From positions 1 to 64,000 of the forward strand of contig CANHGK010000013.1 in assembly GCA_947460235.1 (NCBI GenBank): DNA of 64,000 nt, read 5' to 3'. The position numbers and the translations under genes are program-made. Below, one piece after another: positions 49,537 through 59,856 of this stretch; positions within the stretch are counted from its first letter, which is position 1; each line of letters begins with the position of its first letter. The notes under the pieces are model-generated. The model worked only from the letters and a program-made list of their open reading frames with translations, searched no databases and was not told where the DNA came from. This stretch comes from Paenibacillaceae bacterium (GTDB taxonomy: Bacteria > Bacillota > Bacilli > Paenibacillales > CANHGK01).

Positions 49537-52500
49537 GTGTTTATCAATCAACGACTTCGACGTAAATCAATTTTGTCTATTATTTTTGCGTTATTTACGT
49601 TACTGAATTTTATGTTTTCATACATTGCATACGCGCAAGGAACAACATCCAATAAAATCGTTCAATTACAATCCGATTGGGCTTACGCATGGGGAGACGT
49701 AAGTCCTCACGCAACAAAAGGAATCAAGTGGAATCCCGTTTCTTCATTAAACAATGTAAATGCTCCTGTAGAAACGTCGGTCGCACCACTAATCACCTTC
49801 AAAACGAAATTGCCACAAGTATCCTGCAGCACATGTGTAATCTTTATCAATCATTATGTACGCGCCTATGATCTATACCTAGGTAACGAGAGAATTTATC
49901 GCAGCAACGTTGGCAATCAATTGATGAACCTAACGATGGGCAAACCCGCCTTAACTGTTCAATTACCCGCTCATTCCGAAAATCAAGAACTTTTGATTGT
50001 AACAAATCTTTATAATCGATCATTTCCCATTTATGATCCGATTTATTTTGGGGAAGAAAAAGAAATTTTAAATCAACTGTGGGCTAATGATGAATCAAAA
50101 CTCATGATTGGTGCGCTCATTTTATTAATTGGAATTATCTCCTTTATGTTGTTCGTTTCATTAAATCGTGATTATGCATTTTTATTTCTCGGTTTATGCG
50201 CGCTTGATATCGGAACATATATGATCTGTTCTGCGGATATTGTTATTTTTTTCTCGAACCATCCTGTCCTTTGGGATTATACCGAATATATTTTAATTTA
50301 CATAATGCCCGTTTTGGCATGGTTATACTTCCGGCGATTTGTAAAAGAGAATAAACTCGTCGATTGGTTAATCATTGGTAGCACAACAGTATTCATGATC
50401 AATGCAATCATTTTTCAGTTTTTAGGAAAACCAATGATTGATTGGGCAGATGATCACCGCTACATTTTTATGATGACGATCGTACTGGTCTTTTGGAGAC
50501 TTATAAAATCCGCAAATAAAGATAATCGTGATGCACGATTCATCTTATTATCCTTCATGATTACATGTGGAATGACCTTGATTAAATTAGTTGTAGACAT
50601 CTTTGTCACCGATTCAGGAAATTTAATCCCTTACTGCGGCGGATTTTTTATGCTATCCCAATTGTTTGTATTGACGAACCGTTTCCGACGATTAAATGAA
50701 GAACTAACGTTGCGCGGAGACAATTTGGAACAGATGAACGAAAAATTACGACAAATGGATCAAATCAAAGATTCCATTATGGCAAATACATCCCATGAAT
50801 TACGAACACCACTCCATGGCATGATCGGGTTAGCTGAATCATTACTCGAAACATCTGAAGATCTTTCAACGCAATTAAAAAATCCATTAAAAATGATCGT
50901 CTCTAGTGGACGACGCCTTCAAAAATTAATCGAAGATATTTTGGACTTCAACCACATTCGGCAAAACAAGTTGAATTTGAACCTTCAATCGATCGCATTA
51001 AAACCTGCCGTAGATGAAGTTATTCAATTAACAAAACATATTTTAGCAAATAAACCAGTAAACATTTCCAATCAAATTTCGGAAGACATTTTGAATGTAT
51101 ATGCGGATGAAAATCGACTCCATCAAATGCTCCATCACCTCATCGGAAATGCGATGAAATTTACGAATAATGGTGAGATTACCATTACTGCCGCACAGCA
51201 AAATCATGTCATGATTATCGAAGTGAAAGACACCGGGATCGGAATTGAACCAACTAGTTTGGAACGTATTTTTGAGTTGTTTGAACAAGCGGACACACGC
51301 ACCGAACGCGTGTATGGCGGAACTGGCATCGGTTTGGCGATCACTCGTAATTTGGCACAAATGCACAATGGAAGTCTAACGGTTTCTTCCGTACCCGGTA
51401 AAGGTTCGATTTTTACGCTGTCGTTACCAACTTCCATTCATCAAGATGTCTCAGTTCGCAAACGAATTGATGAATCTCCAGTTCATCGAATCGATCCGAT
51501 TCCAATTTTGAAGGACTTGCCGGCAATCACTACATCCAATCAGATGAACGATCAATCCGCCATGATTTGGTGTGTTGACGATGAACCTATCAATCTTCAA
51601 GTATTATTAAGTCATCTAAAAATGGCAGGTTATCACGTTGAGTTGTTCGAGTCTGGGCCGGAAATGCTTGATGCATTGAAAAAAACAGAAATTTTTCCTG
51701 ATGTCCTAGTGGTCGATGTGATGATGCCGCTAATGAATGGATATGAATTAACACAAATTATACGAAAACAGCACTCGGCCAGTGAATTACCGATTTTGAT
51801 GTTAACCGCACGCAGTCAAAGCAGCGATATTTTGGAAGGATTCGAATCGGGTGCAAATGATTATTTAATTAAACCTTTTTCCAAACCAGAATTACTTGCC
51901 CGATTAAACATTCAAGTACAATTGGCAAAAGAATATGCACAAAATGAAATAAAACTGATCAAGAAAACTGAGCAAGTGCATCATATTATGAAACAGGCTT
52001 TGCAAGGATATTTACTTTTCAACAATGAATTAATGATCACTCCTGAGCACAGCGAACAATGTCATGAATTATTAGGCATGAACCCAACCGGTTCCTCAAT
52101 CGCAGAATTGATTACAATTGATGATCCGCAATCGTTGAATTGGACGAAACAATTATTAATCGGATTATTTGATCTGCAAGATCATCTCATGCTAGAAACG
52201 TATCTTACCTTAATTCGAAATGAGATCGCGATAAATGGACGAATTATCGGGTTGCAATTTAAGCCCGTATTAAATTCGGAAGGTAGCGTGCATATGTTCA
52301 TGTGTATCTTGTCCGATTTATCCGATCAAAAATTACTTGAGAAAAAATTGCGTTCAGAAGAACAATTACTTCGCATGGCCGTCTCAGTCATGGCAAACCC
52401 AGACGATTATAATCAATTAATTGAAGAGTTCCGTCATTTTATCGAACAACAACTTCCAAAGTTAACCGAAGAATTGGTAGAAAATGTGACCCCTGACTTG

Positions 52501-53307
52501 TTTGTTATGTCAAAAATCGAAAAATTTAAGCAACGCTTTGAAACAGTAAACTCATATTTATCGGTACCTTATTTAATCCATGCGGAAAAAGCCGTTTTGA
52601 AACACCGCGACGAGGATGTTACAGCATGGCATTCCCGGATTCAAAGCATGCAGTGGTTATCCCCAATTGAAGTGGAGCATGAACGACTCGAGAAGGTTTT
52701 GCCTGAATCCATTTTAACTGACAGACGTTTAGGACCGCTTCGGAGCAGAGAATCACTTTTTCACTTGAAACAACAAATACTCGATCGTTTACCATTAAAA
52801 AGTTCGGTTGCTTTAATTGAAGAAGTAGAACAAATGTATCATTTACCATTTTGCCAATTGTTTGAACCACTCGATCTTGCACTACATGCATGGTCTGATC
52901 GATTAAAAAAATCCGTCAATCCCCTTCAAATTTCCGGAGGTGAATGGAAAACGGAAATTGATTCTTGGCAAAAATTCGCTCAATCGTTCGTGCATATTAT
53001 TCGCGGCCAATTGGAACATCAAATTGAAACGCCTGAAGAACGAATACAGGCCAACAAACCAGAACGCGCAACGTTTTGTATTGATATTCAACGTAGCATT
53101 TCAGAAATTATCATTCGATTTACAAATGATGGAAAAGGTGATCCGAAACTAAGCGGAGCATTGCGTCCTGGCATGTTTCCGACGACTCAATCGTATGGAC
53201 TAAATATTATTCAAGAGCAAACTGAAGTACTTGGCGGGACGATTACCATCAAATCCTCCGTTGAACTCGGGACAGAATTTATTTTTCACTTTAACTATCG
53301 CTCCTAA
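49537..53307 (+). CDS. Hybrid sensor histidine kinase (7TM-DISM-like sensor, HisKA-HATPase, REC, PAS-like, degenerate CheA-like module)
   Basis: GTG after AAGGAGGG; TSHELRTPLHGMIGL; TGIGLAITRNLAQMHNG; MIWCVDDEP...VVDVMMPLMNGYELTQ; C-terminal HIIRGQLEHQIETPEERIQANKPE. Confidence 0.92.
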   Translation: MFINQRLRRKSILSIIFALFTLLNFMFSYIAYAQGTTSNKIVQLQSDWAYAWGDVSPHATKGIKWNPVSSLNNVNAPVETSVAPLITFKTKLPQVSCSTCVIFINHYVRAYDLYLGNERIYRSNVGNQLMNLTMGKPALTVQLPAHSENQELLIVTNLYNRSFPIYDPIYFGEEKEILNQLWANDESKLMIGALILLIGIISFMLFVSLNRDYAFLFLGLCALDIGTYMICSADIVIFFSNHPVLWDYTEYILIYIMPVLAWLYFRRFVKENKLVDWLIIGSTTVFMINAIIFQFLGKPMIDWADDHRYIFMMTIVLVFWRLIKSANKDNRDARFILLSFMITCGMTLIKLVVDIFVTDSGNLIPYCGGFFMLSQLFVLTNRFRRLNEELTLRGDNLEQMNEKLRQMDQIKDSIMANTSHELRTPLHGMIGLAESLLETSEDLSTQLKNPLKMIVSSGRRLQKLIEDILDFNHIRQNKLNLNLQSIALKPAVDEVIQLTKHILANKPVNISNQISEDILNVYADENRLHQMLHHLIGNAMKFTNNGEITITAAQQNHVMIIEVKDTGIGIEPTSLERIFELFEQADTRTERVYGGTGIGLAITRNLAQMHNGSLTVSSVPGKGSIFTLSLPTSIHQDVSVRKRIDESPVHRIDPIPILKDLPAITTSNQMNDQSAMIWCVDDEPINLQVLLSHLKMAGYHVELFESGPEMLDALKKTEIFPDVLVVDVMMPLMNGYELTQIIRKQHSASELPILMLTARSQSSDILEGFESGANDYLIKPFSKPELLARLNIQVQLAKEYAQNEIKLIKKTEQVHHIMKQALQGYLLFNNELMITPEHSEQCHELLGMNPTGSSIAELITIDDPQSLNWTKQLLIGLFDLQDHLMLETYLTLIRNEIAINGRIIGLQFKPVLNSEGSVHMFMCILSDLSDQKLLEKKLRSEEQLLRMAVSVMANPDDYNQLIEEFRHFIEQQLPKLTEELVENVTPDLFVMSKIEKFKQRFETVNSYLSVPYLIHAEKAVLKHRDEDVTAWHSRIQSMQWLSPIEVEHERLEKVLPESILTDRRLGPLRSRESLFHLKQQILDRLPLKSSVALIEEVEQMYHLPFCQLFEPLDLALHAWSDRLKKSVNPLQISGGEWKTEIDSWQKFAQSFVHIIRGQLEHQIETPEERIQANKPERATFCIDIQRSISEIIIRFTNDGKGDPKLSGALRPGMFPTTQSYGLNIIQEQTEVLGGTITIKSSVELGTEFIFHFNYRS

Positions 53308-53393
53308 TTGTTACATTTACATTACTTCTCATTAAATATATAATAGAAATAGTAATACATTCCTATTATTCAAAAGAATGAAGGTGATGTACA

Positions 53394-53972
53394 ATGACTT
53401 GGAGCTCTAAGCTATTCAATGTATTCCGAGCGATCATTGGTCAATCACCGAATCAGGAAACGGAACAGAACAACATTTCAGATCATCCATCAGAATCGTC
53501 TTCCATCGGATTGAATCAACTAGTGTCTACTCTACAACATGAACATACCCAACCGATCTTTGAACTCCCTAAATTGCCGAAACCGGAACAATCCGATTCG
53601 TTACTAATTTGGGCAGTTGACGATGAACCGGTGAATTTAATGGTCATTGAAACTGCGATGTTGAATACCGGTTTTCAGGTTCGTGTGTTTGAATCAGCAA
53701 CTGATGTACTTTTTGCGATTCGCAACGAGAACGTCATTCCGCATCTGATTTTAGCTGATGTCATGATGCCAACAATGTCTGGTTTTGAATTAACGGAGAT
53801 CATTCGCATTTCATATGCCCCGAATGATTTACCAATCGTCATTGTTTCCGCAAAACATCGACAAGAAGATATCGACCAAAGTAAACGCGTCGGTGCGAAT
53901 GACTTTTTAAAGAAACCTTTTGCACGTGCTGATTTACTAACACGTGTCAAAAGCCAACTGCATTCTGCATAA
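53394..53972 (+). CDS. Stand-alone response-regulator receiver (REC) protein without output domain
   Basis: IWAVDDEPVNLMVI...LILADVMMPTMSGFELTEI...KKPFARADLLTRV. Confidence 0.92.
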   Translation: MTWSSKLFNVFRAIIGQSPNQETEQNNISDHPSESSSIGLNQLVSTLQHEHTQPIFELPKLPKPEQSDSLLIWAVDDEPVNLMVIETAMLNTGFQVRVFESATDVLFAIRNENVIPHLILADVMMPTMSGFELTEIIRISYAPNDLPIVIVSAKHRQEDIDQSKRVGANDFLKKPFARADLLTRVKSQLHSA

Positions 53973-53976
53973 TTTA

Positions 53977-54022
53977 ATAGCTGATGAACGGAATTTGATT
54001 CCGATTCAATCGGCTATTTTTG
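53977..54022 (+). terminator. Rho-independent terminator
   Basis: ATAGCTGATGAACGGAATTTGATTCCGATTCAATCGGCTATTTTTG. Confidence 0.75.
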
Positions 54023-54109
54023 TTTGATTTGAAATCACAATGGAAGGAATCTCCCTCCAATTGTCGAATTTTAACATGAATTGTAAAATCAATTGATGGT
54101 GGTGTATTT

Positions 54110-57100
54110 ATGCGTGTGCTGATCATGTTGATACTATGTATTTATACAGGTTATTTAAGTATTGCCTATGCTGAATCTACGTCATCCGTTCAATCGATGG
54201 AAAAATGGATGTTCAGCGCCGGAGCAGTAACTTCTTCTACGATTAATTCATCCAAGTGGAGTCCATTAGATAAGTTCTCAGATCATCAAACCGAATTGCA
54301 AGCTGCGAATCAAATTATCACGTACAAAACCACACTTCCAACAACCAATTGTAAATCGTGTGCGATCTATATTGCGAATCGCGGATATGAAATCGAAATT
54401 GATGGCAAACTTGTCGCGACCGCCGGCGGTGGAATTAAACCAGTTCATTTCCCAATGGGTAAATCACAAAATTTAGTTCATTTAGATGCAAATGAAGATG
54501 GAAAAACAATATTAATTCGAATGAATAATTCCGTTCGAAAAAATGTACTTGAATTACCCATCCAATACGGACAATCCGAAAATATCATCAAGAATCATAT
54601 GGTAGAAGATGCATTTACAATTCGTATGGCAGAATTTGTGATCATGGTTTCGATCATCTCATTAATTATGTATTTCTCGATGAATCGAAATTATACGTAT
54701 TTAACCTTTGCGATTGCCGCACTGAACATTGGAATTTTCATGTTTGTTCGAACACCAACATCCACCTTGATTTGGTTTGAATCGTCTCCCCTAAGCGATA
54801 TACTTGAATATTTCGGAATCTATTTTTTGCCAATCACGTGCTGGAATTATGTTCGTTCGATCGTATCAGCTCCAAATTGGTTACACCGCTTAAATCTATG
54901 GATTCCGAGTTTATTTATTGTATGGATACTGATCAATTGGACATTAGAAGGGGTTCCCCCGTTTGATTTTGTTATGACAGGAGAACTTATCTTATTATTT
55001 TCATTTCTCTGCATCATCAGTTTGCTACTATTTCATGGATTAAAAGGTGATCAAAATGCACGGTTAATCGGTCTTTTACTTGGGATTTCCGGTTTTCTCG
55101 CCATCATTGAAACGATGACGTACGTTATCGGATTACCAAGAATCAATTTAACTGCCTTTTCTTCTGCTTTTTTCATTGCATCACAACTTTGCATATTCTT
55201 AAACCGCGTTCAACGATTGAACAAACATTTAAATGAACAAAAAATTCATCTACAAAACTTGAACGAGCGGTTGACTAATTTGAATCAATTAAAAGATGAA
55301 TTTATTGCAAATACATCCCATGAACTTCGTACCCCACTTCACGGAATGATCGGATTGGCAGATGCGATGTTAGATGGTGGTAGTGGCACTTTAACTCCTG
55401 CTGCAAAAAAGAACTTGGAAATGATTATCGCGAGTGGTCGCCGCTTAACTAATCTTGTGAATGATTTACTTGATTTCGCTAAAATTCGCAGCAATGGGCT
55501 ACAATTGGTCATACAGCCATTGCATATTTTTGAATTGATTGATTCCGTCGTTACGATGGCGAAACCAACGCTTGGAAACAAACCGGTTGTTCTATCAAAC
55601 CGAATTCAAATGAATACACCATTAATTCTTGCCGATGAAAATCGGATGCAACAAATGTTACACAATCTCGTTGGTAATGCGATTAAATTCACAACTTCCG
55701 GACGAATTGAGATTGCCGCAACATGGAATGAAGAAAATGTTGCGATCACCGTACTTGATACTGGAATTGGTATACCTGCACATAAAATAAATCAAATTTT
55801 TGAATCATTTGAACAGGCTGACGGTGCAATTGCCCGTGAATATGGTGGAACTGGACTGGGATTAGCCATTACAAAACAGCTTGCATTGCTGCAAAAAGGT
55901 ACAATAGATGTCAAATCTTCCGTCGGAGACGGCTCTGTATTTACATTGATTTTACCAAGAGCGACAGATACACGAATTAACCCAACCACATCAACTGAAG
56001 GTACCGATAATATAACTTCAACCGGATCTTCTGCATTATCTGATTTCGAATTGTTACAACTGCAACGTTTTAACACATCTACCGTTGTCCATCAAGAAAT
56101 CATTCGGAATATTGTTGAAGAAACTGACGATTCCATTTCTCTTCAAGAAACGAAAGCAGTCATTTGGTGCGTAGATGATGAACCAGTAAACTTACAAGTA
56201 TTAAAAAATCATTTATTAATGGAAGGTTACGATGCGCATCTTTTTAATGATGCCATAGAATTATTGAATGCAATGGAAACAACAGAACGTTTCCCTGATC
56301 TTATGATCGTTGACGTCATGATGCCCTATATGTCAGGATTTGAATTAACTCGAAAACTTCGCGAACAACATCACGCTAGCGAATTACCGATCATTATATT
56401 AACGGCAAAAAGTCAAAGCGAAGACATTATTGAAGGTTTTACAGCGGGGGCTAACGATTATATTATCAAGCCTTTCGTCAAATCAGAATTGCTTGCACGG
56501 ATGGAATTACATCTGCAATTATCCAAACGACACGCAAATTTGGAGAACCAAGTGAAAACAAACGAAACTGCGGTCAAACAAATGATCGCCAGTGTAGCGC
56601 AAGCGGTTTTAATGTTTGATTCAACACTTGTGATTTCCGGTGAATATACCCCAATATGTAAATCAATCATCGGAAAAGATCCGAATGGCTATCCAATCCA
56701 ACACATTCTTGCTGCGAATGATGAAAAAATGCAAAAATGGTTCGTTTCCATGTTCCAAGACTTATTTGCAGCTACTTCAATTCCAAATATTGAAACGTAT
56801 TTTTCACTCATCCCAGATCAACTCGAGATTAACGAAAAATTGATTGGTGTCAAAATGCAACCTGTACGTAATCCAAATGGAAAATTAATGTGGATCATGG
56901 TTGTGCTGAGTGATTTATCAGACCAAATGCTACTTGATCAACATTTAGCGGAAGAAGAAAAATTACTTCGCATGGTAGTTCGGATTGTCTCGAACGCCAA
57001 AGCATATGAAACGCTCGTTCAAAATTATCGTACGTTTATCGATGAAACACTTCCTAAACTTGCTGAAGAAACATTTGACGATCAACCGAGTGAGCATTAT

Positions 57101-57790
57101 TTACTCACACAAATTTCAGATTTTCGCGTCGGTTTTGAGAAATTAAATTCGTTTATGCTCGCACCCTATTTGGCACATGTGTATCCATTACTTAAAAAGC
57201 TTCACGGGGAAGAATCATCTGAATGGATCGAACGTATTCAATCGTTAAGTTGGATTTCACCACTTGAATTAGAACAAGAACGTATGCGATCGGTGTTACC
57301 GGAACAACCATTAACCATTCAAAATGACGTCGTATATAGTGAACGCGATTCGTTATTCGAATTAAAACAACATATTATGGATACTTTGCCACTTCAGGAT
57401 ACAAAAGAATTAATTAGTGAAATTGAGCAATTATATTACTTTCCGTATCGAAGTTTATTTATTTCTTTGATTGAACGCTTTCCAAACGCCACGATGCAGG
57501 GCGGAGAATGGACACTTGATTTGGATCCATGGGAATCTTGGGCAAGTATGATTTGTGATTCGATCTTGGAAGAAAGTTCAACACTTGATCGTTCTTTGTT
57601 AACATTAGGAATTACGATCTTACGTGAATCTCAACTTATGGATATCATCTTCCTTCTAGATGGCTTCACAATTACAGACGCTAACCTTGAACAAATCCAA
57701 TTGCTAACATTGCGTTTTGGCGGTTCAACATTGGTTGAAACAAATAATCAAGAAATGGTGCTTAAATTTACATTTGCAATGTTTAATTAA
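54110..57790 (+). CDS. Hybrid sensor histidine kinase, paralog of 49537..53307
   Basis: Same architecture; TSHELRTPLHGMIGL, VIWCVDDEPVNLQVL...VDVMMPYMSGFELTR; C-terminus more eroded. Confidence 0.92.
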   Translation: MRVLIMLILCIYTGYLSIAYAESTSSVQSMEKWMFSAGAVTSSTINSSKWSPLDKFSDHQTELQAANQIITYKTTLPTTNCKSCAIYIANRGYEIEIDGKLVATAGGGIKPVHFPMGKSQNLVHLDANEDGKTILIRMNNSVRKNVLELPIQYGQSENIIKNHMVEDAFTIRMAEFVIMVSIISLIMYFSMNRNYTYLTFAIAALNIGIFMFVRTPTSTLIWFESSPLSDILEYFGIYFLPITCWNYVRSIVSAPNWLHRLNLWIPSLFIVWILINWTLEGVPPFDFVMTGELILLFSFLCIISLLLFHGLKGDQNARLIGLLLGISGFLAIIETMTYVIGLPRINLTAFSSAFFIASQLCIFLNRVQRLNKHLNEQKIHLQNLNERLTNLNQLKDEFIANTSHELRTPLHGMIGLADAMLDGGSGTLTPAAKKNLEMIIASGRRLTNLVNDLLDFAKIRSNGLQLVIQPLHIFELIDSVVTMAKPTLGNKPVVLSNRIQMNTPLILADENRMQQMLHNLVGNAIKFTTSGRIEIAATWNEENVAITVLDTGIGIPAHKINQIFESFEQADGAIAREYGGTGLGLAITKQLALLQKGTIDVKSSVGDGSVFTLILPRATDTRINPTTSTEGTDNITSTGSSALSDFELLQLQRFNTSTVVHQEIIRNIVEETDDSISLQETKAVIWCVDDEPVNLQVLKNHLLMEGYDAHLFNDAIELLNAMETTERFPDLMIVDVMMPYMSGFELTRKLREQHHASELPIIILTAKSQSEDIIEGFTAGANDYIIKPFVKSELLARMELHLQLSKRHANLENQVKTNETAVKQMIASVAQAVLMFDSTLVISGEYTPICKSIIGKDPNGYPIQHILAANDEKMQKWFVSMFQDLFAATSIPNIETYFSLIPDQLEINEKLIGVKMQPVRNPNGKLMWIMVVLSDLSDQMLLDQHLAEEEKLLRMVVRIVSNAKAYETLVQNYRTFIDETLPKLAEETFDDQPSEHYLLTQISDFRVGFEKLNSFMLAPYLAHVYPLLKKLHGEESSEWIERIQSLSWISPLELEQERMRSVLPEQPLTIQNDVVYSERDSLFELKQHIMDTLPLQDTKELISEIEQLYYFPYRSLFISLIERFPNATMQGGEWTLDLDPWESWASMICDSILEESSTLDRSLLTLGITILRESQLMDIIFLLDGFTITDANLEQIQLLTLRFGGSTLVETNNQEMVLKFTFAMFN

Positions 57791-57833
57791 CCATGAAAGT
57801 GCTACAAACTAGAAAATGTAAATAAAGGAAAAA

Positions 57834-57877
57834 GGTAATCACTCGCGAATATTACTTCGAGCGGTTACTTTTTTTGT
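57834..57877 (+). terminator. Rho-independent terminator
   Basis: GTAATCACTCG...CGAGCGGTTACTTTTTTT. Confidence 0.6.
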
Positions 57878-57892
57878 TAGGAGGCTTAACTT

Positions 57893-59806
57893 TTGATTAA
57901 ACTTACAAACTCGAAAAGCCTCATTTTGATGGTTAGCGTCTTTTTCATTCTAATTATAGGAGCAAGTAATGCATATGTTTCACATGCATATGCTGAAAAT
58001 TCAGGAGCAGCTCCAATCAAGTTACGATGGGAATGGACGAGCGGTATCGTGACCCCTGAAACGAAGAACCTTGCAACATGGCAATTGATCAACTCATTAG
58101 AAGAATCACCCCACGCTGTTTCAGAGGTCGGTCGTATTATTAGTTATCGACTTTCGATACCACCGTTGATGTGCGATCAATGTGTCATCTCAATTCACGA
58201 TATTTACAGGAATTACGACATTTATTTGAACGGGAGATTATTTCATAACTTTGGAACAATTAATACGAACACCCCTGATTCATTAGGTAATCCGATTGAG
58301 CGGTTTCATCTACCTAGTCAAACACCGATTGAATTGTTAATCGTCGTAAAGGGCTTGAAAAAGGACGTCGGAATTTATGGCCCCGTTTTTGTTGGTGATG
58401 CAGATGAGTTACTCCAAACCGATATGCGTAAAACCATGGCTTGGTTAATCGTTGTCGCATTCACTTTTTTTGCGAGTGTATATAATTTGATCGTATTTTT
58501 TCCGGTCCGCTGGGAACGTGTTGAATTATATTTCAGTATTACTGCACTAATTTCATCGGTATATCTCATATGCCGAATTGATTTGATACGATGGTTTGTC
58601 GATGCTCCGGTATTTTTTGATTTTACGGAATACATCTCATTTGATTTGATGGCACTATCGTGTTGGTTATACTTTTGTGAGTTTTTCTTGGCAAAACAAC
58701 GTTGGGCCACAGGTATCACTTTGGGATATTCGTTATTGATTGCGTACATTACCATCCAAACCATTACTGGCTCTCATTTACCTCATGAATATACGTCAAT
58801 TGTCATCCTGTTAACTGCTTTTATTTTACTTTTGATGATCGTGATTAGCATCTTTGCATCATTCAAAAAACGTGAACATTCCCTTTTTTTCGTTGGTACA
58901 TTTGGATTATGCATTTTGTTATGTTTACTTGGACTTTATGAATCCGTTTGGGGAAACAATCAATTCGAATTAGGACCTTATATTTTGTTAACATTTGTTA
59001 GTTCACAACTGTATTTACTATCAAGCCGCTCCAGACAATTGAATAAAACATTGAACACTCAAACCATCGAACTTGAACAAAAAAATCAAGATCTAATTAA
59101 GTTAGATAAAGTTAAAGATGAATTTTTGGCGATGACGTCCCATGAATTGCGCACGCCATTAAACGGAATTATCGGATTGTCTGAATCCCTAATCGAAGGT
59201 GCAGCAGGTCCGATCAATCGCGTCATGCGTGATAATTTACAGATGATCATGAACAGTGGAAAACGACTTGCCAATCTCGTCAATGATATTTTAGACATAT
59301 CTCAAATGCGTATCAAAGGAATTCAACTAAAACGTGCTCCTTTGCATATCCGAAATATTACAGATCTCGTATCGCAAGCGCTACAACCCGTTTTGCGCGA
59401 ACAAGTCACATTGATCAATTCCATTGAATTAGGAACGCCAGAAATATACGGGGACAACAATCGACTCCAGCAAGTTTTATATAATTTATTCGGAAATGCG
59501 ATGAAGTTTACACATATCGGCTCGATATCCGTTTGGACGACATGGGATACAAAATCCGTTCATTTACACATTAAAGATACGGGCATAGGCATTGCAACTG
59601 AAAAACAAGAAACAATCTTCCAACCTTTCGAACAAGCGGATTATACAATTGAACGCAGATATGGTGGCAACGGACTCGGGTTATCGATTTCTAAACAGTT
59701 GATTGAGTTACACGATGGGACGATCAAACTAAATTCTAAGCTCGGTGTCGGGTCAGAATTTATTATCTCGTTACCACGTGCAGATCATTATTTATTCAAA
59801 AAATAA
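57893..59806 (+). CDS. Sensor histidine kinase with 7TM-DISM-like sensor (no REC), third paralog
   Basis: TTG start after AGGAGG; TSHELRTPLNGIIGL; NGLGLSISKQLIELHDGTI. Confidence 0.92.
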   Translation: MIKLTNSKSLILMVSVFFILIIGASNAYVSHAYAENSGAAPIKLRWEWTSGIVTPETKNLATWQLINSLEESPHAVSEVGRIISYRLSIPPLMCDQCVISIHDIYRNYDIYLNGRLFHNFGTINTNTPDSLGNPIERFHLPSQTPIELLIVVKGLKKDVGIYGPVFVGDADELLQTDMRKTMAWLIVVAFTFFASVYNLIVFFPVRWERVELYFSITALISSVYLICRIDLIRWFVDAPVFFDFTEYISFDLMALSCWLYFCEFFLAKQRWATGITLGYSLLIAYITIQTITGSHLPHEYTSIVILLTAFILLLMIVISIFASFKKREHSLFFVGTFGLCILLCLLGLYESVWGNNQFELGPYILLTFVSSQLYLLSSRSRQLNKTLNTQTIELEQKNQDLIKLDKVKDEFLAMTSHELRTPLNGIIGLSESLIEGAAGPINRVMRDNLQMIMNSGKRLANLVNDILDISQMRIKGIQLKRAPLHIRNITDLVSQALQPVLREQVTLINSIELGTPEIYGDNNRLQQVLYNLFGNAMKFTHIGSISVWTTWDTKSVHLHIKDTGIGIATEKQETIFQPFEQADYTIERRYGGNGLGLSISKQLIELHDGTIKLNSKLGVGSEFIISLPRADHYLFKK

Positions 59807-59812
59807 TTAAAC

Positions 59813-59850
59813 AAACCCCTCTGCATATCAATTCTCGCAGAGGGGTTTTT
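59813..59850. terminator. Bidirectional terminator between kinase and SLH protein genes
   Basis: AACCCCTCTGC-12 nt-GCAGAGGGGTTTTT. Confidence 0.88.
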
Positions 59851-59856
59851 GAAATA

